Part shown: positions 15,321 through 23,780 of the stretch, one piece after another
Position numbering within the stretch: position 1 is the stretch's first letter
Layout: each line of letters opens with the position of its first letter
Translations under genes and position numbers: made by a program
Assembly (NCBI GenBank): GCA_030592285.1
Contig: JAUVJU010000006.1
Location: 1 to 35,203, forward strand
Direction: 5' to 3'
DNA: 35,203 nt
Source: Caldifarciminota bacterium
Lineage (GTDB): Bacteria; Hydrothermota; 32-111
The notes under the pieces: model-generated
Databases searched by the model: none
Told to the model about the DNA's origin: nothing
Seen by the model: the letters and a program-made list of their open reading frames with translations, nothing else

Positions 15321-16427
15321 ATGAAAATTGCTATTGTACATGATTATCTTAATCAATATGGAGGAGCCGAAAGGGTATTTGAAACCTTTCTTGAAATATG
15401 GCCCAAGGCAGAGGTATTCACTCTTCTTTATGATAAAAAACAATTACCAAACCGACTCAAAAAATTAAAAGTTAAAAAATCATTCTTGAATAAATTCCCA
15501 TTTAAAGGATTCTATTATGAATATCTATTACCTTTCTATCCATTAGCAGTAGAGAGCTTTGATACAAGAAAATATGATTTAGTGATTTCAAGTTCAAGTG
15601 CATGGACAAAAGGTCTTTTAACAGATATTAAAACATGCCATATTACATACTGTTATAATCCTATGCGTTTTGCATGGGATTCATTTTTTTCTATTGTAGG
15701 AACAAAAGGTTTAATTGCAAAGGGTTTAAGGTTTATAATATCAGTATTAAGAGTATGGGATTCTGTATCATCAAAGAGACCTGATAAATATTTTACAATA
15801 TCAAAATTTGTGAATAAACGAATAAAAAAATATTATGATATTGAGGCAGAAATAATTCATCCTCCGGTTAATACTGATTATTTTATACCTGATAATAATA
15901 AAAGACAGGAAGAGTTCTTCCTTCTTGTTTCAAGATTAAAACCATATAAGAAAATATGTATTGCAATTGATGCTTTTAATGAATTGGGTTTACCTCTTGT
16001 TATAATTGGAGAGGGTGTTCATAAAGGTGAATTAAAATCAAAAGCAAAGAATAATATTCAATTTTTAGATAATATTAATGATGATAAATTATTATCATAT
16101 TATCAAAGATGTCGTGCCTTTGTATTTCCTGCTGAAGAGGATTTTGGCATTGTTCCACTTGAAGCACAATCATGCGGAAAACCGGTTATTGCATTTAAAG
16201 GCGGCGGCTCTCTGGAAACAATAGAAGAAGGAGTTACAGGTAAATTCTTTTATCCTCAAACACCAGAATCACTTATAGAGGTTATTAGGGATTTTGACCA
16301 TAAACAGTATGATCCTATTATAATTAGAGAACATGCTTTAAAGTTTTCTAAGGAAATTTTTAAAAAGCAATGTAAAGAAAAATTTATTTCATTTTATAAT
16401 GAATATAAAAAACAATTGGAGGAATAA
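15321..16427 (+). CDS. Family 4 glycosyltransferase
   Basis: A 368-residue GT-B fold glycosyltransferase of the GT4 family, which transfers sugars from nucleotide donors in polysaccharide or glycolipid synthesis. The N-terminus has MKIAIVHDYLNQYGGAERVF with the acceptor-side GGAE motif. A donor-binding lysine region follows SRLKPYKKI (205-213), and the E-x7-E signature is EDFGIVPLE (Glu273 to Glu281), followed by GGGSLETI. No membrane segment is present. The ATG has no Shine-Dalgarno and sits just downstream of a strong -10 box. The stop shares one base with the next gene's ATG (TAATG), so the acyltransferase partner is coupled. Sugar and acceptor are not predictable from sequence alone. Confidence 0.9.
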   Translation: MKIAIVHDYLNQYGGAERVFETFLEIWPKAEVFTLLYDKKQLPNRLKKLKVKKSFLNKFPFKGFYYEYLLPFYPLAVESFDTRKYDLVISSSSAWTKGLLTDIKTCHITYCYNPMRFAWDSFFSIVGTKGLIAKGLRFIISVLRVWDSVSSKRPDKYFTISKFVNKRIKKYYDIEAEIIHPPVNTDYFIPDNNKRQEEFFLLVSRLKPYKKICIAIDAFNELGLPLVIIGEGVHKGELKSKAKNNIQFLDNINDDKLLSYYQRCRAFVFPAEEDFGIVPLEAQSCGKPVIAFKGGGSLETIEEGVTGKFFYPQTPESLIEVIRDFDHKQYDPIIIREHALKFSKEIFKKQCKEKFISFYNEYKKQLEE

Positions 16428-17350
16428 TGAAACCATTTTTTTATCCTCTTAATCTTATGAAAAAAACAGAAGATATTCCAATCTTTAATTCCACATATAA
16501 ATTATTTATAGATAAAGTAAAAGATAAGTATCCTTCTGCTAATTTATTTAATTTACCATCAAAAAATGAAGAACAAATAATTATTGAAAATTACTGGGAC
16601 TTGATATTCATTATGAATCGTCTTATTGAATTATATATAGAAATAATGAATCCAAAAAAATATCATTATAATATAAAAGCAATAAATGGAAATAATATCT
16701 ATATGAGTAAAAATATAAAGATCATTGGAGATACAGTTATCAATGATTCAATGGGTCCGGTAATAATCTCAGAAAAATGTAAACTAAATGGATTTAATTT
16801 TATTGAAGGACCTGCCTTTTTTGGCGAGAACACACTTATTGATAATGCTGTTATAAGAGGACCTGTTATTACAGGAAATACATGCAAATTATCCGGAGAA
16901 ATTGAAGAATCATTTATTATGGATTATGTTAATAAACATCATTATGGATTTCTGGGACATTCTATTATTGAGAATTGGGTAAATCTTGGTGCAGGTACAA
17001 CTAACTCGGATCTGAAAAACAATTATTCATCTATAAGGATCTTTAATGGAGAAAAACATCTTGATTCAGGTCATATTAAATTAGGATGCATTATTGGAGA
17101 ACATTCCAAAACAGCAATTGGCACAATGATCAATACAGGAACAGTTATAGGACCATTCTGCAATATTTTTGGTTCAATGTTAAGGATTAAACATCTAAAA
17201 CCATTTTCATGGGGAACAGATGGATATAAATTTGATTTAAATAAACTTTTGGATCTAACTAAAACCATTATGGCAAGAAGAAAAGTTGACCTTAATAAAA
17301 ATTATATTGAAAAAATTACAACACTATATAATGAATTCATCGAAGAATAA
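16427..17350 (+). CDS. Left-handed beta-helix acyltransferase, GlmU-like but without the nucleotidyltransferase domain
   Basis: This 307-residue protein has hexapeptide repeats from about residue 85 to 260 (for example NIKIIGDTVI, NTLIDNAVIRGPVITGN) and the family block WVNLGAGTTNSDLKNNYSSI. Conserved KLGCIIGEHSKTAIG and PFSWG segments follow. These match the C-terminal half of the GlmU-like sugar-nucleotidyltransferase/acetyltransferase family of Bacteroidetes-type bacteria (TIGR03991-like). Full-length members are about 390-430 residues, so the N-terminal nucleotidyltransferase domain appears to be absent, leaving only a short helical lead-in. Its GGAGG site lies at the end of the glycosyltransferase gene. 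It likely acetylates a sugar or nucleotide sugar in the same pathway. The last 14 bases overlap the convergent M14 gene tail to tail. Confidence 0.82.
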   Translation: MKPFFYPLNLMKKTEDIPIFNSTYKLFIDKVKDKYPSANLFNLPSKNEEQIIIENYWDLIFIMNRLIELYIEIMNPKKYHYNIKAINGNNIYMSKNIKIIGDTVINDSMGPVIISEKCKLNGFNFIEGPAFFGENTLIDNAVIRGPVITGNTCKLSGEIEESFIMDYVNKHHYGFLGHSIIENWVNLGAGTTNSDLKNNYSSIRIFNGEKHLDSGHIKLGCIIGEHSKTAIGTMINTGTVIGPFCNIFGSMLRIKHLKPFSWGTDGYKFDLNKLLDLTKTIMARRKVDLNKNYIEKITTLYNEFIEE

Positions 17351-19490
17351 GTAATCCCCTTTTTATATAGTCCTCACCCTTAATATTCAAATAGTATCTT
17401 CCTGAATTTAAAAATGATAGATCAATTGATATATCATTATCCGTTCTTACAGATTTAACCTTTTCTCCAAGAAGATTATATACTCTTATCTCAATCTCAG
17501 TTTCGGATTGTCCATTAAAATTTATATCCAATCTTCTAATAAGAGGATTAAAAAATATATTATTTATCTTTCTATCATTGATTTCCTGTCTATTTGTAAA
17601 ACTCAATGCATTGACCATTAATCTATCTGACTGAGCAGTATACCCATAATCAGAGTTATATGCTGTAATTGTAAAATACTCCTCTGAAAATATATCCTGT
17701 TCAAATATCATTATTGACCCTGTTACAGAATCATCATAAACAGTATCAGTTTCAAAAAATACAACAGGATAAATATCATCAATATAGATACCTTCAAATA
17801 GCGTTCTATTATCATAAATAGTTCTGATTCTTATATATGCCTGTTTTCCTGCATAATCATTTAATGAATATGATTTCTTTATCCAATCAGGAGAAAGTCC
17901 ATTCATTTTTCCATTTATTGTATCAAGAGGGAACCATTCAAAACCATTTTCACTGATTTCCACAAAAGCCATATCAAAATTAAGTTCAATATTATACCAT
18001 GTATAGAAAGAAAATGTATCATTTGCTTCTATTTCAAGTTTATATATTGATGATAAAATTCCGGAACTTGCATTTTCTGTTGAATCCTTAAATGAATGTA
18101 TGGATGAGTAAAATCGTGATGGACTAATATAAAATTTATTTATTTTATGTAATGTATCAACATTTAATGTATCTTTAATGATTTGAATGTCAGTTAGATT
18201 TTTTATAGTAAAGTAATCCGCTTTATCAGCATTAATTCCAGTCCATTTTAATGTATCATTGTTTTGAGAAAGAATGGGCATTATAGGTAATTCAATTTTA
18301 TTATTTCTTGCATAATCACATTGGTTAAGACCCTCATATATTCCTCTATATACATTCCTGTAAATAGAATCTAATTGTTCTGAAGTAGCAGAATTGAATG
18401 ATCTGTCAATTTCATATGTAAATGGAAAAACGGTCTTGCCTTTAACAAATTTTGACCATCCATATATCCAATCATCAGTGTCTCCTGTTGTTGGATATAA
18501 TGATGCTGATTGAATAGCATTATAATAACCACCATATAACTTCTCTACTTTTGAAGCCATTTGAGTGCCAATAAAGCTTAATGCCACACTATCAATTGCC
18601 CCTTCATATATTGATCCCCAGGGCCATATGATCATTTCTCCATAGGAATGTAGTGATATTGAGATATCAAAATCATAATCATTAATCAATCTCATAACAC
18701 TCTGCGTTTCTCTTTCACTTGCCTGATATATGCCACAGTATGTGTCACTTCCAGGAAAATGAGAGCATGCACCACTTCCAGCATAACCCCATTCACATTC
18801 CAAAATGGTATTAACCCCGCCTCCATAATTCCTATTTAGATCAACGCCATAGTATCCATTTCTTAATGTTCTATTTTTTCTCCATGATGGATTATTTAAA
18901 TCCATTGAATAATAATAACCATCTGGATTCACAACAGGGTACACAACAATAAAAGTAGAATCAATAAGTTTTTTCACTATACTATCAATTGAATAAGATG
19001 ATAAAAGAGAATCAGCAAAAAAAAGCGGCATAGAAGCCGTCTGCCATTCCCTTGCATGATGACATCCCATAACAAGATAACCATTAAAGCCATCATTCTG
19101 CATATTAGGATTAACACCATTAATTTTGAGTATCTTTAATGGAAAATTATAAACAGCAGTATATCCCAATGTGTCAATATCAGTTATTAAAGGATAAAGA
19201 AAATGTAAAGAATCCATCCATGAATATACCTCTCCCAAAGTAATAAAATCCGCCTTGCTTAATTCAATATTTATTTTCTTAAATTGTATTCCATTATTAA
19301 TAAGCAATTGGTTTTCATCATTCTTTACAAATATTTCATAATAGTTACCTTTACTAAAACCTGCTACATCAAGTGATCTTAATATATCCACAGCATTATT
19401 ATAGTCATCCCAATTAATTCTTATTAAATTATCTGAAAATAATCCAAAAAATGTGATTACTATACTAATCAATAGTAGTATTTTTTTCAA
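17337..19490 (-). CDS. Secreted M14 zinc carboxypeptidase with C-terminal sorting domain
   Basis: A 717-residue carboxypeptidase T-like enzyme that would remove C-terminal amino acids outside the cell. The start is TTG at 19490, supported by AGGAG five bases upstream and an immediate signal peptide (KKILLLISIVITFFGLFS). The M14 centre is complete: HxxE zinc ligands His145 and Glu148 in CHHAREW, the third zinc ligand His281 in SISLHSYGE, and the catalytic Glu360 in TYEIDRSF. DLNRNYGGG provides the usual substrate-binding Asn-Arg. A beta-sandwich linker follows (about 430-630), then a T9SS type A-like tail, IFFNPLIRRLDINF to the end. It is a second cargo-type peptidase beside the C25 protein. 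It has its own promoter-like sequence and converges on the acyltransferase gene. Confidence 0.93.
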   Translation of the reverse strand: MKKILLLISIVITFFGLFSDNLIRINWDDYNNAVDILRSLDVAGFSKGNYYEIFVKNDENQLLINNGIQFKKINIELSKADFITLGEVYSWMDSLHFLYPLITDIDTLGYTAVYNFPLKILKINGVNPNMQNDGFNGYLVMGCHHAREWQTASMPLFFADSLLSSYSIDSIVKKLIDSTFIVVYPVVNPDGYYYSMDLNNPSWRKNRTLRNGYYGVDLNRNYGGGVNTILECEWGYAGSGACSHFPGSDTYCGIYQASERETQSVMRLINDYDFDISISLHSYGEMIIWPWGSIYEGAIDSVALSFIGTQMASKVEKLYGGYYNAIQSASLYPTTGDTDDWIYGWSKFVKGKTVFPFTYEIDRSFNSATSEQLDSIYRNVYRGIYEGLNQCDYARNNKIELPIMPILSQNNDTLKWTGINADKADYFTIKNLTDIQIIKDTLNVDTLHKINKFYISPSRFYSSIHSFKDSTENASSGILSSIYKLEIEANDTFSFYTWYNIELNFDMAFVEISENGFEWFPLDTINGKMNGLSPDWIKKSYSLNDYAGKQAYIRIRTIYDNRTLFEGIYIDDIYPVVFFETDTVYDDSVTGSIMIFEQDIFSEEYFTITAYNSDYGYTAQSDRLMVNALSFTNRQEINDRKINNIFFNPLIRRLDINFNGQSETEIEIRVYNLLGEKVKSVRTDNDISIDLSFLNSGRYYLNIKGEDYIKRGLLILR

Positions 19491-19514
19491 AGATTCTCCT
19501 ATTGTTTTTATATA

Positions 19515-19543
19515 ATCCTATATCTAAAAATTGAATTAGTCAA
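19515..19543 (-). promoter_or_regulatory. Possible sigma70 promoter for the M14 carboxypeptidase
   Basis: On the minus strand TTGACT (19543-19538) is followed after 17 bp by TAGGAT (19520-19515). The -10 box is imperfect. It lies downstream of the polA-operon terminator, as expected for an independent unit. Confidence 0.45.
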
Positions 19544-19620
19544 TATGAGAAATATTCACATAAAATAAATATATTAAAAAGTATATGATAAAAATAAAAC
19601 AGAATAAACAATATTTATGG

Positions 19621-19653
19621 AGAAAATAAAAATACCCGGGACAATGTCCCGGG
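19621..19653 (-). terminator. Rho-independent terminator of the divIVA-polA operon
   Basis: CCCGGGAC (19635-19642) and GTCCCGGG (19646-19653) form a perfect 8-bp GC stem with a 3-nt loop. Read on the minus strand it is followed by TATTTTTATTTTC, a T-rich tract. It begins 17 bp after the stop of the last gene of the operon (19670). This is the only textbook terminator I see in the window. Confidence 0.9.
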
Positions 19654-19669
19654 ATAATTGAAGATCTTA

Positions 19670-19966
19670 TTAGGTAATTTGATTAAAGCTGTTCTGAACA
19701 ACAGCCATTCCGATTGGGCCAAGAAGGATCATCAAAACAAAAGCAGTTGCTGCATTTGTTTTGCCTTCTGTTACTTTCTCAACACCTTTACCATACTGCC
19801 AAAGCCAGAAAAGATTAGCAATAGGAATGATAAGAAACCATGCAGTGGGAATTTCTGCACCTTTGGCAACCATTTCATTTTTTGTTTTCACATACCAGAT
19901 TATTCCATAAACACCAAAAGTGATTAGTGGAAGAAGAAATACCATGATTGGATTTCTGTTAGTCAT
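19670..19966 (-). CDS. Small DUF4234-like membrane protein (98 aa)
   Basis: The start is ATG 19966, preceded by AGGAGG that is made of the last arginine codons of polA; an upstream in-frame start would be nine residues longer but has no such site. The product has three hydrophobic segments: PIMVFLLPLITFGVYGIIWYV, then PTAWFLIIPIANLFWLWQYG, then a C-terminal FVLMILLGPIGMAVVQ. A YGIIWYVKTKNEM segment and the W-x-W motif of the second helix are typical of DUF4234 proteins. No function is known for that family. It overlaps the polA stop by 8 nt and ends the operon just before a terminator. Family naming is from motif memory. Confidence 0.75.
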   Translation of the reverse strand: MTNRNPIMVFLLPLITFGVYGIIWYVKTKNEMVAKGAEIPTAWFLIIPIANLFWLWQYGKGVEKVTEGKTNAATAFVLMILLGPIGMAVVQNSFNQIT

Positions 19967-22466
19967 CTTTAGACCTCCTTTCCTTACATTCATACCAATT
20001 ATTACATATTTTACTGTTTATTGCAAGTATATTATCAAATGGTTTTATCATTATCATTCTTTTCTCAATTTCTTTTAGAGTGTCATTATCAATATTTTGA
20101 GGAATTTCAAATAGTAGTTCATCATGAATTGTTAATAGCATTTTTATATCTATATGTTCAGATTTAAGAAAATCATATACATCCTTTATTGCTATTTTAA
20201 TAATATCAGCAGCAGTGCCTTGTATTGGCGTATTCACAGCAATGCGTTCTGCCTGACTTCTTACCATTTTATTTCTTGAACTGATCTCCGGAATATATCT
20301 TATCCTTCCAAATAATGTTTCTGAAAATCCCTTTTCTCTTGCATTATTTATTGCAATATCCATCCATCTTTTCACACCCGGATAGTCAATAAAATATCTG
20401 TCTATAAATGCAGTTGCTTCTTTTCTACTAATATTAAGTTCCTTTGATAATCCAAATGCTGTTTTGCCGTAAATTATTGAAAAATTTATTATTTTTGCTA
20501 TTTTCCTCATTTCAGCAGTTATCTGATTCTCATCTGCATTAAAGATCCGCATTGCTGTTTCATTGTGAATATCTCTTCCATTCTCAAAAGCACATAACAT
20601 ATTCTCATCCTCTGATATATAAGCAAGTATCCTTAATTCAATCTGCGAATAATCAATTGCATATAATTGGAATCCATTTCCTGATGGAATAAATCCTTTT
20701 CTGATTTCTTGAGGAATATTCTGCATATTGGGATTTTTAGATGAGAATCTACCTGTTGCTGCATACGATTGTTCAAATTTTGTATGTATGTAATTTGTCT
20801 TTAATGATAAACTTAAAATGGGATCCACAAAACCTGTAAGTAATTTTGTTCTTTCCCTGTATAAAAGAATTTCCTCTGCAATTTCATATCTCAAGGCTAG
20901 TTCTTTAAGAACTTCGGAATCCGTTGAATAACCTGTTTTTGTTTTCTTTATTGGCTGTATTTTGAGTTTATCAAATAATATCTTTTGCAACTGCTTAGGT
21001 GAGTTTATATTAAATTCCTCATTTGCCAATCCATATATCTCTTTTTTCAATTTATTTGTCTGCTCAATATATTCAGTTTTTTTCCCAATAAAGAATTCCC
21101 TGTTCACCTTAATACCTGTTTGTTCCATTTTGATTATTGCAGGCACTATAGGTAATTCAATATTTCTATAAATATCTATATTAGGGTGCTTTTCACAATC
21201 ATCAATAAATCTCCTCCCTGCTTCTGCTATCATAACTGCATTTTCATAAATATCATTACTTTTATACTGTTCACCCAAGTATTCCTTAATAACATTTTCA
21301 ATCTTTGGACTTCTCATTTGTAGGTTTCGTAATATGCTTATATCATATATATTATCAGTAATCAAATTCTCCATTATAAAATCTATTGTTCTTAAAGAAT
21401 CAACAATAATTTTTTTCTCTTTAAGTATATTGATTTTTGATTCTATAATATCTCTTTTAAAAATTCCATACACATTTTCTGCTGCAATACATATATGTTC
21501 CATTTCTGATAAAATCACAATAATATCAAATCTCAAAATATCTTCAATGTTTTTTGTCTCTATCCCCTTTTTAAATATTGATAAGGAATCTTTGTTTTCC
21601 AAATTCATTTTTTCAATAAATGAATATAATTCAAAATTTTTAAACATGTGAATTAATTTCTCTTTATCCATTTCTTTTACTGATAAATCATCCCTATTTA
21701 ATTCAAAATCCGCATCTGTTTTTATTTTTAGCAAGTCCTTATATAATTTAATATTATCCCTATTATTAATGATTTTCATTCTAATCTTTTCATTTTCAAT
21801 TTTGCTTTCTACCTCTTCTCTACTTTCAATGTCATTAACCATTTTCAGTATTTTTTGTGCAGATACTGGACCAATACCTTCAATGCCTGGAATTGCATCA
21901 ACCTTATCTCCAATAAGTGCATAATAATCAATAATTTGATCAAAATCTACTTTAAGCTTATTTTCAATATCCTTAATATTAAATTCCGGGAATTTGCCAT
22001 CTTCCCTTTTGGGACTCATAATAATTGATTTACTATTTAATAGTTGTGCCATATCTTTATCAGTTGTTACTATAACAAAATGATCAAATTCATTTTTCAT
22101 TTTAGTCATTGTAGTTCCTATCACATCATCAGCCTCAATACCTTCAACACCCAAAACTTTAATTCCCATAGATTTTAAAATTTCAATAATATATGGCATC
22201 TGTTGAAGTAACTCATCAGGAGTTTCATCTCTTCCGCTTTTATATTCGGGAAAAATATCATGTCTATATGTTTTTGCTTTAACATCTATAGCAGCCAAAA
22301 TGTTTTCCGCATTATATTTATCAATAAGTTCACACACAAAATTAATTGTTCCATATATTGCTGAAGTATTATGTCCATCCCTTGTTCTTAATGGTTGCCT
22401 TATAAAACCAAAATGATATCTGTACATTAAATTTGTTAGATCAAGAAGAAATAATTTATTTTTCAC
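19959..22466 (-). CDS. polA: DNA polymerase I, 3'-5' exonuclease site not conserved
   Basis: PolA fills gaps and removes RNA primers during replication and repair. The 835-residue protein is close in length to Taq polymerase. The N-terminal 5'-nuclease domain (1-~290) has LLDLTNLMYRYHF, EADDVIG, VTTDKDMAQLL and the helix-hairpin-helix around GIEGIGPVSAQKIL. Residues ~300-430 hold the place of the proofreading domain, but the DxE and other acidic exonuclease motifs are missing, so it should not proofread. The polymerase domain is complete: Asp605 in IDYSQIELR (motif A), Lys658, Phe662 and Tyr666 in motif B, and Asp782 in TIHDELLFE (motif C). Its ATG lies inside the end of nadD (11-nt overlap). 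Its last codons form the ribosome-binding site of the downstream small membrane protein. Confidence 0.97.
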   Translation of the reverse strand: MKNKLFLLDLTNLMYRYHFGFIRQPLRTRDGHNTSAIYGTINFVCELIDKYNAENILAAIDVKAKTYRHDIFPEYKSGRDETPDELLQQMPYIIEILKSMGIKVLGVEGIEADDVIGTTMTKMKNEFDHFVIVTTDKDMAQLLNSKSIIMSPKREDGKFPEFNIKDIENKLKVDFDQIIDYYALIGDKVDAIPGIEGIGPVSAQKILKMVNDIESREEVESKIENEKIRMKIINNRDNIKLYKDLLKIKTDADFELNRDDLSVKEMDKEKLIHMFKNFELYSFIEKMNLENKDSLSIFKKGIETKNIEDILRFDIIVILSEMEHICIAAENVYGIFKRDIIESKINILKEKKIIVDSLRTIDFIMENLITDNIYDISILRNLQMRSPKIENVIKEYLGEQYKSNDIYENAVMIAEAGRRFIDDCEKHPNIDIYRNIELPIVPAIIKMEQTGIKVNREFFIGKKTEYIEQTNKLKKEIYGLANEEFNINSPKQLQKILFDKLKIQPIKKTKTGYSTDSEVLKELALRYEIAEEILLYRERTKLLTGFVDPILSLSLKTNYIHTKFEQSYAATGRFSSKNPNMQNIPQEIRKGFIPSGNGFQLYAIDYSQIELRILAYISEDENMLCAFENGRDIHNETAMRIFNADENQITAEMRKIAKIINFSIIYGKTAFGLSKELNISRKEATAFIDRYFIDYPGVKRWMDIAINNAREKGFSETLFGRIRYIPEISSRNKMVRSQAERIAVNTPIQGTAADIIKIAIKDVYDFLKSEHIDIKMLLTIHDELLFEIPQNIDNDTLKEIEKRMIMIKPFDNILAINSKICNNWYECKERRSKDD

Positions 22467-23031
22467 AGTAAAGATTTTCTCTCTTAATAATTTTTAGAAC
22501 ATCAGGATTCACATATTCATTAATATCTTTTTTATCATAAATCATTTTGCGAATTTTTGATGAAGATATATTTATAACAGGATTATCAATAAATATATCT
22601 TCAGTAAAATATTCATTATTAATTTTATAATTTTCAGTATCTTTATTGATTATCACAAATTTTATTAATTTCCTTAATTCCATAAATTTATGCCATTTAT
22701 CAATAATTCCTGCTTCATCTCTGCCAATGATAAAAAACAATTTATCATTACAGTCATCTTTGATCTTTTTGATTGTATTTATTGTATATGATGGAACTTC
22801 AAGATTCTTTTCAATATCAGAGACATCAATATTATCAATTCCATTAAATGCTTTTAAAGTCATTTCAAATCTAATATCATATTTTGTTAATACTCTGGAT
22901 TTTAATGGTTGAATATTACAGGGGATTATCAGTATTTTATCAATCAATGAATGATTTAGAATATATTGGGCAGATATTGTATGCCCAATATGCGGAGGGT
23001 CAAAAACACCTCCCATTATCCCAATTTTCAT
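22456..23031 (-). CDS. nadD: Nicotinate-nucleotide adenylyltransferase
   Basis: NadD adenylates nicotinate mononucleotide in NAD synthesis. The 191-residue protein has the nucleotidyltransferase GGVFDPPHIGH motif at residues 7-17 (His14 and His17) and the VPSYTINTIKKI substrate segment. The C-terminal ISSSKIR motif binds ATP phosphates. Its length is normal for the family. The ATG shares one base with the bamD stop (TAATG), and the 3' end overlaps polA by 11 nt, placing it firmly within the long divIVA-polA operon. Nothing unusual is seen. Confidence 0.95.
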   Translation of the reverse strand: MKIGIMGGVFDPPHIGHTISAQYILNHSLIDKILIIPCNIQPLKSRVLTKYDIRFEMTLKAFNGIDNIDVSDIEKNLEVPSYTINTIKKIKDDCNDKLFFIIGRDEAGIIDKWHKFMELRKLIKFVIINKDTENYKINNEYFTEDIFIDNPVINISSSKIRKMIYDKKDINEYVNPDVLKIIKRENLYCEK

Positions 23032-23780
23032 TATTTATTTGTCCGAATTTTATTAAGAAGCTTTTCTGCTTTTTTATAATATTTGTTATTTTTATCCATC
23101 ATAAGAAGTACATTTTCCGCTTCATCCCATTTATGCAAGTTAGAAAGAGAAATAGCATACTTATACAAATACATTCCAAAATATTCCGGAAGAAGGTTTT
23201 CAGGAATAATATTTGAGAAATAAACTTCTGCTGCTTTATTTTCCTTTTTCTTCAAATAGAAATTCCCTGTATGCAATTTCTTTTCTTCAAGACGGGACAA
23301 CAAAATTCTATTCATAGAATCAACTTTGCTTATATACTGTGATTCAGGAAATTCCAATCTGAAATCCGCAATAACACTTAATGCACTATTAGTTAGTGTT
23401 TGGTCAAATTGATAAGATGGTGTTAATGTAAAATAACAGAATGATAAATTATAAAAACTTGTTTCTCTTAATTTATAGTTTTTAAAATTATTAAGAAAAT
23501 AATTAAATTCAATTATTGCCTGTGAATAATTTTTATCATTAAAATGTGCATCAGCAAGATAAAATTGTGCTTTTTCAGTTCTTTCACTTGCCGGATATGC
23601 AAAAATATATGATTGGAAACCCTCAATTGCTTTTCCCCATTTACCATTTTCATAAAAGTTAAATGATTTTTCAAATATATCCATTTCACTTATTCCAACA
23701 TCTTCTAATACCGTTTTCTTGGCACATCCTGCTGCCATTAATATTAAAATAATAAAAATCATAATTAATTTTTTTGTCAT
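23031..23780 (-). CDS. bamD: Outer membrane assembly lipoprotein BamD
   Basis: BamD is the essential lipoprotein of the BAM complex that inserts outer membrane beta-barrels; its presence argues that the cell has an outer membrane. The N-terminus MTKKLIMIFIILILMAAGC gives a lipobox with Cys19. The mature part is tetratricopeptide repeats in the order usual for BamD: FEKSFNFYENGKWGKAIEGF, AQFYLADAHFNDKNYSQAI and TSFYNLSFCYFTLTPSYQFDQT. The last, with its SYQFDQT ending, and the following DFRLEFPESQYI are especially characteristic. At 249 residues it is full length. Start and stop are overlapped by the neighbouring genes (4 nt with the TPR lipoprotein, 1 nt with nadD). Confidence 0.9.
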   Translation of the reverse strand: MTKKLIMIFIILILMAAGCAKKTVLEDVGISEMDIFEKSFNFYENGKWGKAIEGFQSYIFAYPASERTEKAQFYLADAHFNDKNYSQAIIEFNYFLNNFKNYKLRETSFYNLSFCYFTLTPSYQFDQTLTNSALSVIADFRLEFPESQYISKVDSMNRILLSRLEEKKLHTGNFYLKKKENKAAEVYFSNIIPENLLPEYFGMYLYKYAISLSNLHKWDEAENVLLMMDKNNKYYKKAEKLLNKIRTNK

